From the NCBI GenBank assembly GCA_023417315.1, contig JAEZFW010000022.1, positions 1-28,279 on the forward strand: a stretch of DNA of 28,279 nt, read 5' to 3'. Numbering within the stretch: the first letter of the stretch is position 1; every line of letters begins with the position of its first letter. The position numbers and the translations under genes are program-made. The notes under the pieces are model-generated. The model was not told where the DNA came from and ran no database searches. It saw only the letters and a program-made list of their open reading frames with translations. Below are positions 7,619 through 15,133 of the stretch, piece by piece. The DNA comes from Pseudomonadota bacterium. GTDB lineage: Bacteria > Pseudomonadota > Gammaproteobacteria > Steroidobacterales > Steroidobacteraceae.

Positions 7619-8203
7619 ATGCCCAAGTCCAACTCGAAATCGAAATCTGCAGGAAAGACGAAGACCCGATCGAAAAGCTCCAAGAGGGGTGCAGCGAAGG
7701 CGCGCAGGTCTGCAGCGCCCTTCAAATCCAAGCACGCATCGTCACCGTTGGTCGAAGCACGGCATTCGCAGATCCACGGCACAGGTGTGTACGCGATCGC
7801 CCCGATCAAGAAGGGCACGCGGATCATCGAATATCTCGGCGAGCGAATCTCACATGACGAAGCGGATCGCCGCTACGAGCGTAAAGGCGATGACGACGGT
7901 CATACGTTCTTGTTCATCGCGAGTAATCGGACCGTCATCGATGCAGGCGTGAACGGCAACGAAGCGCGCTTCATCAATCACAGCTGCGCACCAAACTGCG
8001 AGACGGTGATCGAGAACAGTCGGGTCTTCATCGATGCGATCCGCAACATCAAGCCAGGCGAGGAGCTGGGGTACGACTACCAGCTGACCTGGGAAAGCAC
8101 CGACGATCCCGAGGAGCTCGCATTGTACGAATGTCGATGCGGCGCCAAGAAGTGTCGCGGCACGATGCTCGATACCGAGCCGGTCGATAAGAAAAAGAAG
8201 TAA
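7619..8203 (+). CDS. SET domain-containing protein-lysine N-methyltransferase
   Basis: A 194-residue protein with a complete SET domain and post-SET cysteine cluster, the fold that methylates lysine side chains with SAM. Motifs in order: HGTGVYAIAPIKKGTRIIEY (53-72), RFINHSCAPNC (118-127 region, SAM and substrate pocket), GEELGYDY (147-154), and post-SET CRCGAKKCRGTM (172-183), whose cysteines with C127 normally bind zinc. Residues 1-42 are a lysine/serine/alanine-rich tail resembling histone H1-like or nucleic-acid-binding tails. The substrate is unknown; bacterial members are proposed to act on chromatin-like or ribosomal proteins. It lies between thyA (60 bases upstream) and folA (5 bases downstream), so it is probably co-transcribed with folA. 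Confidence 0.9.
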   Translation: MPKSNSKSKSAGKTKTRSKSSKRGAAKARRSAAPFKSKHASSPLVEARHSQIHGTGVYAIAPIKKGTRIIEYLGERISHDEADRRYERKGDDDGHTFLFIASNRTVIDAGVNGNEARFINHSCAPNCETVIENSRVFIDAIRNIKPGEELGYDYQLTWESTDDPEELALYECRCGAKKCRGTMLDTEPVDKKKK

Positions 8204-8208
8204 CGCGC

Positions 8209-8703
8209 ATGCTGCTCTCGATCGTCGTCGCTGCCGCCGAGAACAATGTGATCGGACAAGGGAATGCCTTGCCGTGGCGGTTGCCCGACGATCTGAAACG
8301 CTTCAAAGCTTTAACGCTCGGCAAGCCGATCCTCATGGGGCGCAAGACCTACACCTCGATCGGAAAACCCTTGCCGGGGCGCACGAACATCGTGATCACG
8401 CGCCAATCAGACTTCAGAGCCGAAGGGTGCATCGTGGTCTCATCGATCGATGCGGCGCTGGACGCCGCAGGTTCAGTGCCCGAGGTGGCGGCGATCGGCG
8501 GCGCGGATCTCTACCGGCAAATATTACCGCGCACCGATTTGATCTATCTCACGCGTGTTCACGCGGACATCGAAGGGGACACGTACTTTCCCGACATCGT
8601 CTGGGACGATTGGATCGAGCTCGAGAGCGAGTATCATCCTGCGGACGATCGTCACTCCTACGCATTTACCTTCCTGAAGCTTCGTCGACCGTATGTGCTA
8701 TAG
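8209..8703 (+). CDS. folA: Dihydrofolate reductase
   Basis: A 164-residue type I dihydrofolate reductase that reduces dihydrofolate to tetrahydrofolate with NADPH. Family motifs are visible: NNVIGQGNALPWRLPDDLKRF (residues 12-32, with the active-site acid at about D28), ILMGRKTYTSIGKPLPGR (NADPH-binding), VSSIDAAL, and IGGADLYRQILPRTDLIYLTRV, plus DTYFPDI. The length fits the chromosomal enzyme (about 160). It starts 5 bases after the SET gene stop with an upstream GAAGTAA. Together with thyA it closes the dTMP/folate cycle. The product is the usual trimethoprim target; I see nothing suggesting a plasmid-type resistant form. Confidence 0.95.
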   Translation: MLLSIVVAAAENNVIGQGNALPWRLPDDLKRFKALTLGKPILMGRKTYTSIGKPLPGRTNIVITRQSDFRAEGCIVVSSIDAALDAAGSVPEVAAIGGADLYRQILPRTDLIYLTRVHADIEGDTYFPDIVWDDWIELESEYHPADDRHSYAFTFLKLRRPYVL

Positions 8704-8754
8704 CGAACGTTTCCGTTTGCACGCATTCACCGCGAGCTTCGTTAGTCCATCTAC

Positions 8755-8771
8755 CACCCTGCTCGAGGGTG
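8755..8771 (+). promoter_or_regulatory. Hairpin covering the ribosome-binding site of the YkgJ gene
   Basis: CACCCT (8755-8760) pairs perfectly with AGGGTG (8766-8771) around a GCTCG loop. The right arm is the purine-rich stretch GAGGGTGAG that would serve as Shine-Dalgarno sequence for the ATG at 8776. If it folds in the mRNA, translation starts would be partly masked. Only sequence complementarity supports this. Confidence 0.35.
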
Positions 8772-8775
8772 AGTC

Positions 8776-9144
8776 ATGAAACCACGTTACAACTGCCTGA
8801 CATGTCCCGGCTACTGCTGCAGCCATTCGCGCATCGCCGTGAGCGATTACGACATCATTCGCTTGGCGAGGCACTTCGGTTTGAGCTTCGATGAGGCAAA
8901 GCGACGTTTCACTTACCGCTACAAGACGAAGGAAGTGGACGAACAAATTCTGCGCCATCAGCGAGATCACATCTACAAGACGATCTGCCGATTCTTCGAC
9001 ACGGACGAACGGCGTTGCACAGTGTATGACGCACGGCCGAACGTCTGCCGACGGTACCCGTACGGCAACGCATGCGGCTACTACGACTTCCTCAAGTTCG
9101 AACGCGAGCATCAAGGCGATGAGGAATTCATTCCGTCTGCCTAA
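8776..9144 (+). CDS. YkgJ-family cysteine-cluster protein
   Basis: A 122-residue protein with eight cysteines in the zinc- or iron-chelating YkgJ pattern: C7, C10, C14 and C15 in NCLTCPGYCC, then C71, C81, C91 (RPNVCRRYP) and C100. The family (PF03692, CxxCxxCC) probably coordinates a metal or Fe-S cluster; no reaction is established. The motif TVYDARPNVCRRYP is very typical. It is cytosolic, without signal peptide. The gene starts 72 bases after folA and ends 26 bases before the rluF GTG, so it may share a transcript with either. Its start region lies in a small hairpin (8755-8771). Confidence 0.88.
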   Translation: MKPRYNCLTCPGYCCSHSRIAVSDYDIIRLARHFGLSFDEAKRRFTYRYKTKEVDEQILRHQRDHIYKTICRFFDTDERRCTVYDARPNVCRRYPYGNACGYYDFLKFEREHQGDEEFIPSA

Positions 9145-9170
9145 GCTTCGAGCGGTGAGCTTCTCTGGCT

Positions 9171-9905
9171 GTGACGCGTAGCCTGTTGCCCGTGTCCCCG
9201 CAGCGCGGCATGCGTCTAAACAAGTACATCAGCGAAACCGGAGTTTGTTCGCGGCGCGAGGCCGATGCGTGGATCGAGGCTGGACGCGTGACGATCAACG
9301 GTGAAGTGGCCACGCTCGGCACAAAGGTCCAAGAGGGCGACCGCGTTTGCGTCGATGGCCGCGAGGTGGGCGAGGCCAAGCACCACGTCTACATCGCATT
9401 CAACAAACCCGTCGGCATCACGTGTACGACGGAGCGACACGTGGAAGGCAATATCGTCGACTATATACGGCATCGAGAACGCATCTTTCCCATCGGTCGC
9501 CTCGACAAGGACTCGGAAGGATTGATCCTGCTCACGAACAACGGCGATATCGTCAATGACATCCTGCGCGAAGAGAACCAGCACGAGAAGGAATACATCG
9601 TGACGGTAGACCGCCCAGTCACTCCATTATTCTTGAGCGGAATGGCAAGCGGCGTGCGCATCCTCGGAACCGTCACGAAGCCGTGCAGAGTGAAACGTAT
9701 CGGCCCGGCGACGTTCAGGATCATTCTGACGCAGGGCCTGAACCGCCAGATCCGGCGCATGTGCTCTTTTTTCGGCTATAAAGTCGTGCGGCTCCAACGC
9801 ATCCGCATCATCAACATCACGATCGATGGACTGAACGTCGGACAGTGGCGCAACCTCACGCTTACGGAGCTGCAAGGATTGTTGCCGCACAGGGCGGACC
9901 TCTGA
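9171..9905 (+). CDS. rluF: 23S rRNA pseudouridine synthase RluF-like
   Basis: A 244-residue RsuA/RluB/E/F-family pseudouridine synthase. An N-terminal S4 RNA-binding domain (RLNKYISETGVCSRREAD, residues 15-32, through GDRVCVDG) is followed by the catalytic domain with FNKPVGITCTTE (77-89), the active-site GRLDKDSEGLILLTNNGD segment (with the catalytic aspartate in RLDKDSEG) and GLNRQIRRMCSFFGYKVVRLQRIRI. The CTTE signature after NKPVGI and overall pattern resemble RluF, which modifies U2604 of E. coli 23S rRNA; RluF and RluB/E are hard to separate by eye. GTG at 9171 is used here; an ATG at 9210 would remove 13 poorly conserved residues and may be the real start. Confidence 0.85.
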   Translation: MTRSLLPVSPQRGMRLNKYISETGVCSRREADAWIEAGRVTINGEVATLGTKVQEGDRVCVDGREVGEAKHHVYIAFNKPVGITCTTERHVEGNIVDYIRHRERIFPIGRLDKDSEGLILLTNNGDIVNDILREENQHEKEYIVTVDRPVTPLFLSGMASGVRILGTVTKPCRVKRIGPATFRIILTQGLNRQIRRMCSFFGYKVVRLQRIRIINITIDGLNVGQWRNLTLTELQGLLPHRADL

Positions 9906-9909
9906 CTCC

Positions 9910-10009
9910 GTGATGCAAGTGACGAAAGTGATGGAAGTGATGTAGGTCAGAGCGCACCGCGCGCCTTTCTGGCTTACATCACCTATATCACTTACATCAC
10001 CTGCATCAC
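9910..10009. repeat. Inverted array of tandem 9-nt GTGATGNAA units (element A)
   Basis: Left arm: four abutting 9-nt units at 9910-9945 (GTGATGCAA, GTGACGAAA, GTGATGGAA, GTGATGTAG). Right arm: four 9-nt units in the opposite orientation at 9974-10009 (TTACATCAC, CTATATCAC, TTACATCAC, CTGCATCAC). The arms match at 29 of 36 positions when one is reverse-complemented, and are separated by 28 bases ending TCTGGC. It begins 4 bases after the rluF stop and fills most of the gap before the FHA-GGDEF gene. It could fold into a long imperfect hairpin and act as a transcript end, or be a mobile or slippage-derived intergenic repeat. A related element lies at 21135-21242. Confidence 0.75.
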
Positions 10010-10049
10010 TTCAGCGCGCTAGACGTGACATCCACCCGGCAGTAGTCTT

Positions 10050-10973
10050 GTGCGTCGAGACCATCCGTCACAGGCGCTCGTGGAAGCCGATTACGACAGC
10101 AACACCCGCATCACGGGTCTCGAGGAACGAACGCAAGGCGGCGCCGGTAGCAGCTGCCTCGTCGTGCTGCACGCACCGGTGGATACCGAGCTCGGTCGGC
10201 GCTATGTGCTCGAGAACGACGTCACGACCATCGGTCGGGGTCGCGACAATGACATCGTGCTCGCCAGCGATTGCGTGTCGCGTCGCCATGCACGCATCGA
10301 GCGTCGCGGTGAGGGCATGTACATCGTGGATCTCGCCTCAACGAATGGCACGTTCGTCAACGAAGAGCGCAAGCCCGTCCGCGAGCGGCGACTCGCGCGA
10401 GGCGATCAACTCAGGATCGGCGACACGATCTTCAAGCACCTCACTGGCGCCGACATCGAGCTGCAGTATCACGACATCATCTTTCGCATGGCAGTGACCG
10501 ACGGACTCACGAACCTTGCGAATCGCAAACAACTCGACACGATCTTGGCGGAGGAGATTCCACGAGCGCGCCGCTACGCACGCCCGCTGTCGGTCCTGAT
10601 GCTCGACGTCGATCACTTCAAGAGCATCAACGATACCTATGGCCATCTGGCGGGAGACTGCGTCCTGAGCTCGCTCGCATCGATTCTGCAAAAGCGCGTG
10701 CGTCCCAACGACAAGCTAGGGCGTTACGGAGGCGAGGAGTTTTGCGCGATCCTGCCCGAGACCTCGCTGCCGAATGCGCTCAAGATCGCAGAGGAGCTGC
10801 GAAGCCTCGTCTCGGCCCATGCCTTCGTGGCGGAGGACAAGGAAATTCGCGTCACGATCTCGGTGGGTGCAGCGTCGCTCACCGACGGGATGGAAAGCAC
10901 GGACCTTTATAGGCAGGCAGACGAGATGCTGTATGCCGCCAAGCGTGCAGGCAGAAATCGAGTGGCCGGCTAA
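10050..10973 (+). CDS. FHA domain-GGDEF diguanylate cyclase
   Basis: A 307-residue cytosolic protein with an N-terminal forkhead-associated domain (about residues 50-130: IGRGRDNDIVL, CVSRRHARI, DLASTNGTFVN) that binds phosphothreonine peptides, and a C-terminal GGDEF domain (about 147-305) that makes cyclic di-GMP from GTP. The active site reads GGEEF (227-231), a functional variant, with metal-binding LDVDHFKSINDTYGH (185-199). An RPND inhibitory-site motif (218-221) sits at the standard distance before GGEEF, so product feedback inhibition is expected. Coupling suggests activation by a Ser/Thr kinase, but none is encoded nearby. The start is GTG 10050 (TTG at 10048 is in another frame); there is no strong ribosome site. 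It is convergent with the next gene, 13 bases away. Confidence 0.93.
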   Translation: MRRDHPSQALVEADYDSNTRITGLEERTQGGAGSSCLVVLHAPVDTELGRRYVLENDVTTIGRGRDNDIVLASDCVSRRHARIERRGEGMYIVDLASTNGTFVNEERKPVRERRLARGDQLRIGDTIFKHLTGADIELQYHDIIFRMAVTDGLTNLANRKQLDTILAEEIPRARRYARPLSVLMLDVDHFKSINDTYGHLAGDCVLSSLASILQKRVRPNDKLGRYGGEEFCAILPETSLPNALKIAEELRSLVSAHAFVAEDKEIRVTISVGAASLTDGMESTDLYRQADEMLYAAKRAGRNRVAG

Positions 10974-10986
10974 GCGCGACGGCAGA

Positions 10987-11376
10987 CTAGGCTTCGTGTC
11001 GGTCGAGATACAGGTAGATATATCCAGTGACGAGCAGCACGCATAAGCTGCATACGAATGCGATCGCGCTCGCAACCGAGAACAACGCGAAAAAATCCCA
11101 TGCCGTCTCGTGAGAGGACACCGCGCTCGAGGTGCGCACGAGCAACAATGCCAGCGCGCTGCTGAAGACCCACTTGATCATGTACCCTGGCAAGTACATT
11201 CGCATGCTGCGATTGTGCCGATACGCGGCCGCACGTGTCATGCGGTCGCCTCTCGTGGCGTCTTTGAACAACCAGAATGGCCACAAGTACCGGAACAGCA
11301 CCAGGGAGAGGGGCATCTCGTCGTAGCAAGAAGCGATGGAGGTGGGATCAGCGCGCTGCGTCATTTCCAAGCTCAT
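10987..11376 (-). CDS. Small membrane protein of unknown function
   Basis: A 129-residue protein that I do not recognise. The N-terminal half is soluble-looking with an aromatic stretch LFRYLWPFWLFKDATRGDRMTR (about residues 27-48), followed by two clear membrane segments near residues 66-84 and 95-121, the second ending YIYLYLDRHEA. A basic patch (RHNRSMRMYLPGYMIK) precedes the first segment, so the N-terminus is probably cytoplasmic. The alternation of hydrophobic helices and charged loops, and a frame with no competing better frame, support a real gene. It is convergent with the diguanylate cyclase gene and lies 147 bases downstream of the PhzF gene; a link to either is speculative. Confidence 0.65.
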   Translation of the reverse strand: MSLEMTQRADPTSIASCYDEMPLSLVLFRYLWPFWLFKDATRGDRMTRAAAYRHNRSMRMYLPGYMIKWVFSSALALLLVRTSSAVSSHETAWDFFALFSVASAIAFVCSLCVLLVTGYIYLYLDRHEA

Positions 11377-11523
11377 CGAATGGCTGCTTTACGATAGATG
11401 AGCGAGCCCTTCGGATGGTTCCGTATTTCGCGCTATCGAGTACGCGAGCTTACGGACGCGGGCGCCCGTTGCGAGCAGCAACTTCACCCAAGACGACATC
11501 TGCTCTACAGAGATCCCCGCGCC

Positions 11524-12372
11524 TCAGAAATCGAGCGTGCCGCCTCCGAGCTCCATGACATCTCCGCTGACGAAAATCTGCCGATTCGCGTTGACCTCGA
11601 GCACGAGCGTCGAAGGTCGACCGACGTATTCGCCTTGCGAGATGTCGAACGTGAGCGGCAGAGCGTGGCCCGTCGCGAGCAGCCAGCCTCCAAGGTTCGC
11701 CGTGGCCGAACCGGTCGCAGGGTCTTCCCAGATCGCGCTACCTTGCGAGAAGAAGAAGCGACTGAGGAGCTTGTGTGGATCACCGCGGCGCGCGAACACG
11801 TAAGCCATGCTATTTCCGTCTTCGCTCTTTACGTCGACGAACTTGGCCGCATTGGGAGCGGCGCTGCGCACGGCACGCTCGGAATTGAGCGGTACGATGA
11901 GCTGCTCCTTGCCCGCCTTGACCCACAAAGGTGAGGCCCCAATATCGCTCGCCTGAACCCCGAGCATCTCCGCGAGTGCTTCGATCGACGTTTCGCACGG
12001 CCGCGTCGTGGGTGCGTTCGCACGCAGCCTCCAGCGATTCGCCTGTGCGCTGACGGGGATCAAGCCCGCCTGCATTTCCAGGACAGCTTCATCCGAGCAC
12101 AGCCCGAGCGCTCTGCAGACAAATGCCGATCCCAACGTCGGATGCCCAGCAAACGGCATCTCGTACGTCGGCGTGAAGATGCGAACACGGGCATTGGCAC
12201 GAATCGATGGCAGCAGGAACGTCGTCTCGGAAAGATTGAACTGTCGAGCGAGCCTCTGCATCGTTGCAGTGTCCAAACCCTCTCCGTCTTCGAAGACGCA
12301 CAGCGGGTTGCCTGACAGCGCATCGGCATTCTGCGTGAACACATTGACGATACGGAACTTCAGTGTAGGCAT
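11524..12372 (-). CDS. PhzF-family isomerase/epimerase-like protein
   Basis: A 282-residue protein of the PhzF family (diaminopimelate epimerase-like fold, two similar halves). PhzF itself isomerises trans-2,3-dihydro-3-hydroxyanthranilate in phenazine synthesis; most relatives have unknown substrates. Motifs: VFTQNADALSGNPLCVF (11-27), the catalytic glutamate E49 in NLSETTF, PFAGHPTLGSAF (family GHPTxGSA), and DPATGSATANLGGWL. I chose the ATG at 12372 (MPTLKFRIVNVFT), which fits the family N-terminus; the frame is open to 12438, adding 22 residues of low complexity. It lies 115 bases downstream of the kynurenine monooxygenase gene on the same strand. No other phenazine genes are present, so a phenazine role is unlikely. 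Confidence 0.9.
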   Translation of the reverse strand: MPTLKFRIVNVFTQNADALSGNPLCVFEDGEGLDTATMQRLARQFNLSETTFLLPSIRANARVRIFTPTYEMPFAGHPTLGSAFVCRALGLCSDEAVLEMQAGLIPVSAQANRWRLRANAPTTRPCETSIEALAEMLGVQASDIGASPLWVKAGKEQLIVPLNSERAVRSAAPNAAKFVDVKSEDGNSMAYVFARRGDPHKLLSRFFFSQGSAIWEDPATGSATANLGGWLLATGHALPLTFDISQGEYVGRPSTLVLEVNANRQIFVSGDVMELGGGTLDF

Positions 12373-12487
12373 GGTCGCGTACGCGTAAGTGGGGGAGTGC
12401 TGCCGTTTTAGCGTCGAGGAAGCTCGCTGTGAATGCACAGTGTGCAGGATGCGTGGCGCTACAGTTAACGGAGCTTAGCGCGGGCGA

Positions 12488-13843
12488 TCAGGCAATCGGA
12501 GAAAGCCGCTCATGGACGAGTTGCGTGGCCAGCTCGTAATCGATCTCGGCGAGCGTCTCAGCATGGCGCGTCAGTTGCGTAAGGATGCTTTCTTGAACAC
12601 GGCCTCTTTCGAACGCGACGCGATAAGGGATCTCGTCGTGAAACATGACCATCGAATAGCGCGGCACGAAGCGATCGGGGAAGCGCCGTTCAAGCTCGAG
12701 CGATAAGGACTTCTGCAGCATGAACTTCGGATGGCGAACCGTGTCTCGCATCTCCACGTAGTTCTCGAGCGCCATGTCGGCGATCGCGTTTGCATTCGGC
12801 TTTCGTTCGGCCTCGAAGCGCTCGAACGCCTCCGTCCAACTCGTCGATGCGCTCAGGATTTCGTGAAGCTCGCGACAGTCCTCGAACGCGGCGTTCATTC
12901 CTTGACCGTGAAAAGGAGTGATCGCGTGCGCCGCATCGCCGATCAGCAGCACTTCAGGCGCGACGTGCCACCGCGCGCAGCGGATGGTGCCCATGATGCC
13001 TGCAGGATGCGTCGCAAACTCCTCTACGAGCTGAGGCATCAGGTCACGAGCGTCCGGGAAATAACTGGCGAAGAAGCTATCGACTGCCGCGCCATTCGCA
13101 AGCGAGTGGAAGCTCGTGGTTCCTTGCGCCGCGAGGAACAAGGTGACGGTGAAGCTGCCATCGAGATTCGGCAGCGCAATCAACATGAATCCGCCGCGGG
13201 GCCAGATATGCAGCGCATTCTTCTCGATGCGATATCGCGCGCCATCGCGCGCAGGTAAAGTGAGCTCCTTATAGGCGTGCGGCAGCAATTCTTCGGAGCA
13301 CTCGAGATTGAGATGTTGAACCGCAGCTCTACGCACGGCTGAGCCTCCGCCGTCCGCACCGATGAGCTTGGACACGCGGATCTCGCGCCGCCTCCCGCTC
13401 GGGCCTTCTGCAAAGAACAACAGGCTGTTCCGAAAATCGATGTCGACGAGCGTATGTCGAAAGTGAATCGATGCGCCGGCACGCTCCGCTGCATCCAAGA
13501 GAACCCGATTGAGGCCCGGCCGCGAAACCGAATAGATGACCTCGTGCTCGAGTTGACCGTACGGCATGAACGTGAGCGCACCGTCATCCGCATGCAGGAT
13601 GCGGCCGCGCATCGGAATCAAGAGCGGCATGACATCCGGCATCACGCCGGCGAGCTCGAGTGCTCGGATACCTCTCGCGGCGAGCGCCAAATTGATCGAC
13701 CGTCCTGCCTCGATTTGTGTGCGTCGCATGTCGGGCAGACGCTCGAAGACCTGCACACGATGACCGCTCTGCGCGAGCAGGACAGCCATCAGGCTTCCGG
13801 CGAGGCCTGCACCGATGATCGTCACTTCCGAGGGTGTCTGCAT
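12488..13843 (-). CDS. kmo: Kynurenine 3-monooxygenase
   Basis: A 451-residue FAD-dependent aromatic hydroxylase that converts L-kynurenine to 3-hydroxykynurenine with NADPH and oxygen. Motifs: the FAD-binding GAGLAGSLMAVLLA (11-24), RSINLALAARG (48-58), a DG motif in IGADGGGSAVRR (161-172), and the second FAD motif IGDAAHAITPFHGQGMNAAF (301-320) followed by EDC. The size and sequence match bacterial KMO, and the gene is the last of the four-gene kynurenine operon, 9 bases after kynU. The C-terminal part (residues 380-451) corresponds to the membrane-associated helix region of the eukaryotic enzyme, but no clear membrane segment is visible, so this form is probably soluble or peripheral. Confidence 0.95.
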   Translation of the reverse strand: MQTPSEVTIIGAGLAGSLMAVLLAQSGHRVQVFERLPDMRRTQIEAGRSINLALAARGIRALELAGVMPDVMPLLIPMRGRILHADDGALTFMPYGQLEHEVIYSVSRPGLNRVLLDAAERAGASIHFRHTLVDIDFRNSLLFFAEGPSGRRREIRVSKLIGADGGGSAVRRAAVQHLNLECSEELLPHAYKELTLPARDGARYRIEKNALHIWPRGGFMLIALPNLDGSFTVTLFLAAQGTTSFHSLANGAAVDSFFASYFPDARDLMPQLVEEFATHPAGIMGTIRCARWHVAPEVLLIGDAAHAITPFHGQGMNAAFEDCRELHEILSASTSWTEAFERFEAERKPNANAIADMALENYVEMRDTVRHPKFMLQKSLSLELERRFPDRFVPRYSMVMFHDEIPYRVAFERGRVQESILTQLTRHAETLAEIDYELATQLVHERLSPIA

Positions 13844-13852
13844 GCTGCAGCC

Positions 13853-15133
13853 TCAATCCGGCGCGCATGCGCGTCGCAGGGCGGCCGCGAAATCCCATAC
13901 GTCGACAAAGCGGTTATACAGCGGGACCGGCGCGACCCGAATCACATCGCGCTCGCGCCAGTCGCAGACGTAACCCTCTCGCGTCAGGTGCTCATAGACG
14001 GCATGCGCACTCTGCTTCGCTCGCCGCACCCGTAACGAGAGCTGGCATCCTCGAGCTTCAACATTCGCAGGTGTGAGAATCTCGACGGTGTCCTCGAGCC
14101 ACGATCGAAGCAGTAGCTCGAGATAGCCCGTGAGCCGAATGGATTTGGCCCGTAGTGGGTCCATGCCGGTTTGGTCGAACACTCGTAACGATGCAAGGAG
14201 AGGTGCCGCTGCGAAGATGGACGGATTGGAGATCTGCCAGCCTTCCGCACCAGGCAGCGGCACGAAGCGATCGGGCATTTTGAAGCGAGTCGATTTGTCG
14301 TGGCCCCACCACCCGGCAAGTCTCGGCAGCTCGAGGGCGTTCCCGTGCCGCTCGTGAACGAAGCAGCCGCCGATCGAGCCGGGGCCGCCATTCAAATATT
14401 TGTAACCGCACCACACAGCGAAATCGACGTCCCATTCATGCAAGTGCAGCGGCACATTGCCGATCGCGTGCGCCAAGTCGTAACCCACGATGCAGCCATG
14501 CCTGCGCGCGCAGGCGCTGATCGAGGCCATGTCGAAATATTGACCGGTCAGGTATTGAACCCCAGGCAGAAGGACCAGCGCGATTTCGTCCGCGTGTTGC
14601 TCGATGACGGCCTCGATGTCCTCAGAATAGAACACGTTGTCCAGCAGGCGAGGATCGATCTCGAGCAGCGTGCTGTCGGGATCCAACCCGCGCTGGTGCA
14701 CATGCGATCGAATTGCATATCGATCAGAAGAGAATGCACGGCGTTCCATGACGATCTTGGTGCGCCGACCGGCCGGGCGATAGAAGCTCGCAAACATGAG
14801 ATGCAGGTTGACGGTAAGCGAGTTCATCGCGACGACCTCACCAGGTGCGGCACCGGCTAGGCGCGCGAGCGAAGGCGTGAGTTGCTCGTGATACGAAACC
14901 CAGGGCCGTTTCGAGTCGAAGTGCGCATCGACACCCAGCGCGGCCCACGCTTCGAGCTCTTCGTTCACGATGCGCGCGACGCTTTTCGGCTGCAGTCCGA
15001 GCGAGTGTCCGCACAAGTACACCACCGATGAACCGTCGCTACGTCGTGGGATGTGGAAGCTGTCGCGCAGCTGGGCAAGCGGGTCCTCGCGGTCCTGCAG
15101 CTCGGCATAGTCGCGATCGAAGGACGGGCTCAT
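13853..15133 (-). CDS. kynU: Kynureninase
   Basis: A 426-residue pyridoxal-phosphate enzyme of the aminotransferase class V fold that cleaves 3-hydroxykynurenine or kynurenine to (3-hydroxy)anthranilate and alanine. Motifs: VYLCGHSLGLQPKS (38-51), the region around NSLTVNLHLMFASFYRP, D219 in GYDLAHAIGN, and the PLP lysine K245 in CGYKYLNGGPG. Length is typical for bacterial KynU (about 415). Its ATG overlaps the stop of the upstream cyclase gene (ATGA at 15133-15130), implying translational coupling. It directly precedes kmo in transcript order; biochemically KMO acts first to give 3-hydroxykynurenine, and the dioxygenase encoded upstream consumes the 3-hydroxyanthranilate. Confidence 0.96.
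   Translation of the reverse strand: MSPSFDRDYAELQDREDPLAQLRDSFHIPRRSDGSSVVYLCGHSLGLQPKSVARIVNEELEAWAALGVDAHFDSKRPWVSYHEQLTPSLARLAGAAPGEVVAMNSLTVNLHLMFASFYRPAGRRTKIVMERRAFSSDRYAIRSHVHQRGLDPDSTLLEIDPRLLDNVFYSEDIEAVIEQHADEIALVLLPGVQYLTGQYFDMASISACARRHGCIVGYDLAHAIGNVPLHLHEWDVDFAVWCGYKYLNGGPGSIGGCFVHERHGNALELPRLAGWWGHDKSTRFKMPDRFVPLPGAEGWQISNPSIFAAAPLLASLRVFDQTGMDPLRAKSIRLTGYLELLLRSWLEDTVEILTPANVEARGCQLSLRVRRAKQSAHAVYEHLTREGYVCDWRERDVIRVAPVPLYNRFVDVWDFAAALRRACAPD

Noticed and set aside
9910..10009. CRISPR array
   Set aside because: Units are only 9 bases, abut without spacers and turn around in the middle; no cas genes are present.
11377..11523. Missed gene between the membrane protein and PhzF genes
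   Set aside because: No start with a ribosome site and no frame that does not run into neighbours; treated as intergenic.
11398..11934. 178-residue forward frame
   Set aside because: Mostly antisense to the PhzF gene, with charged low-complexity composition; no family features.
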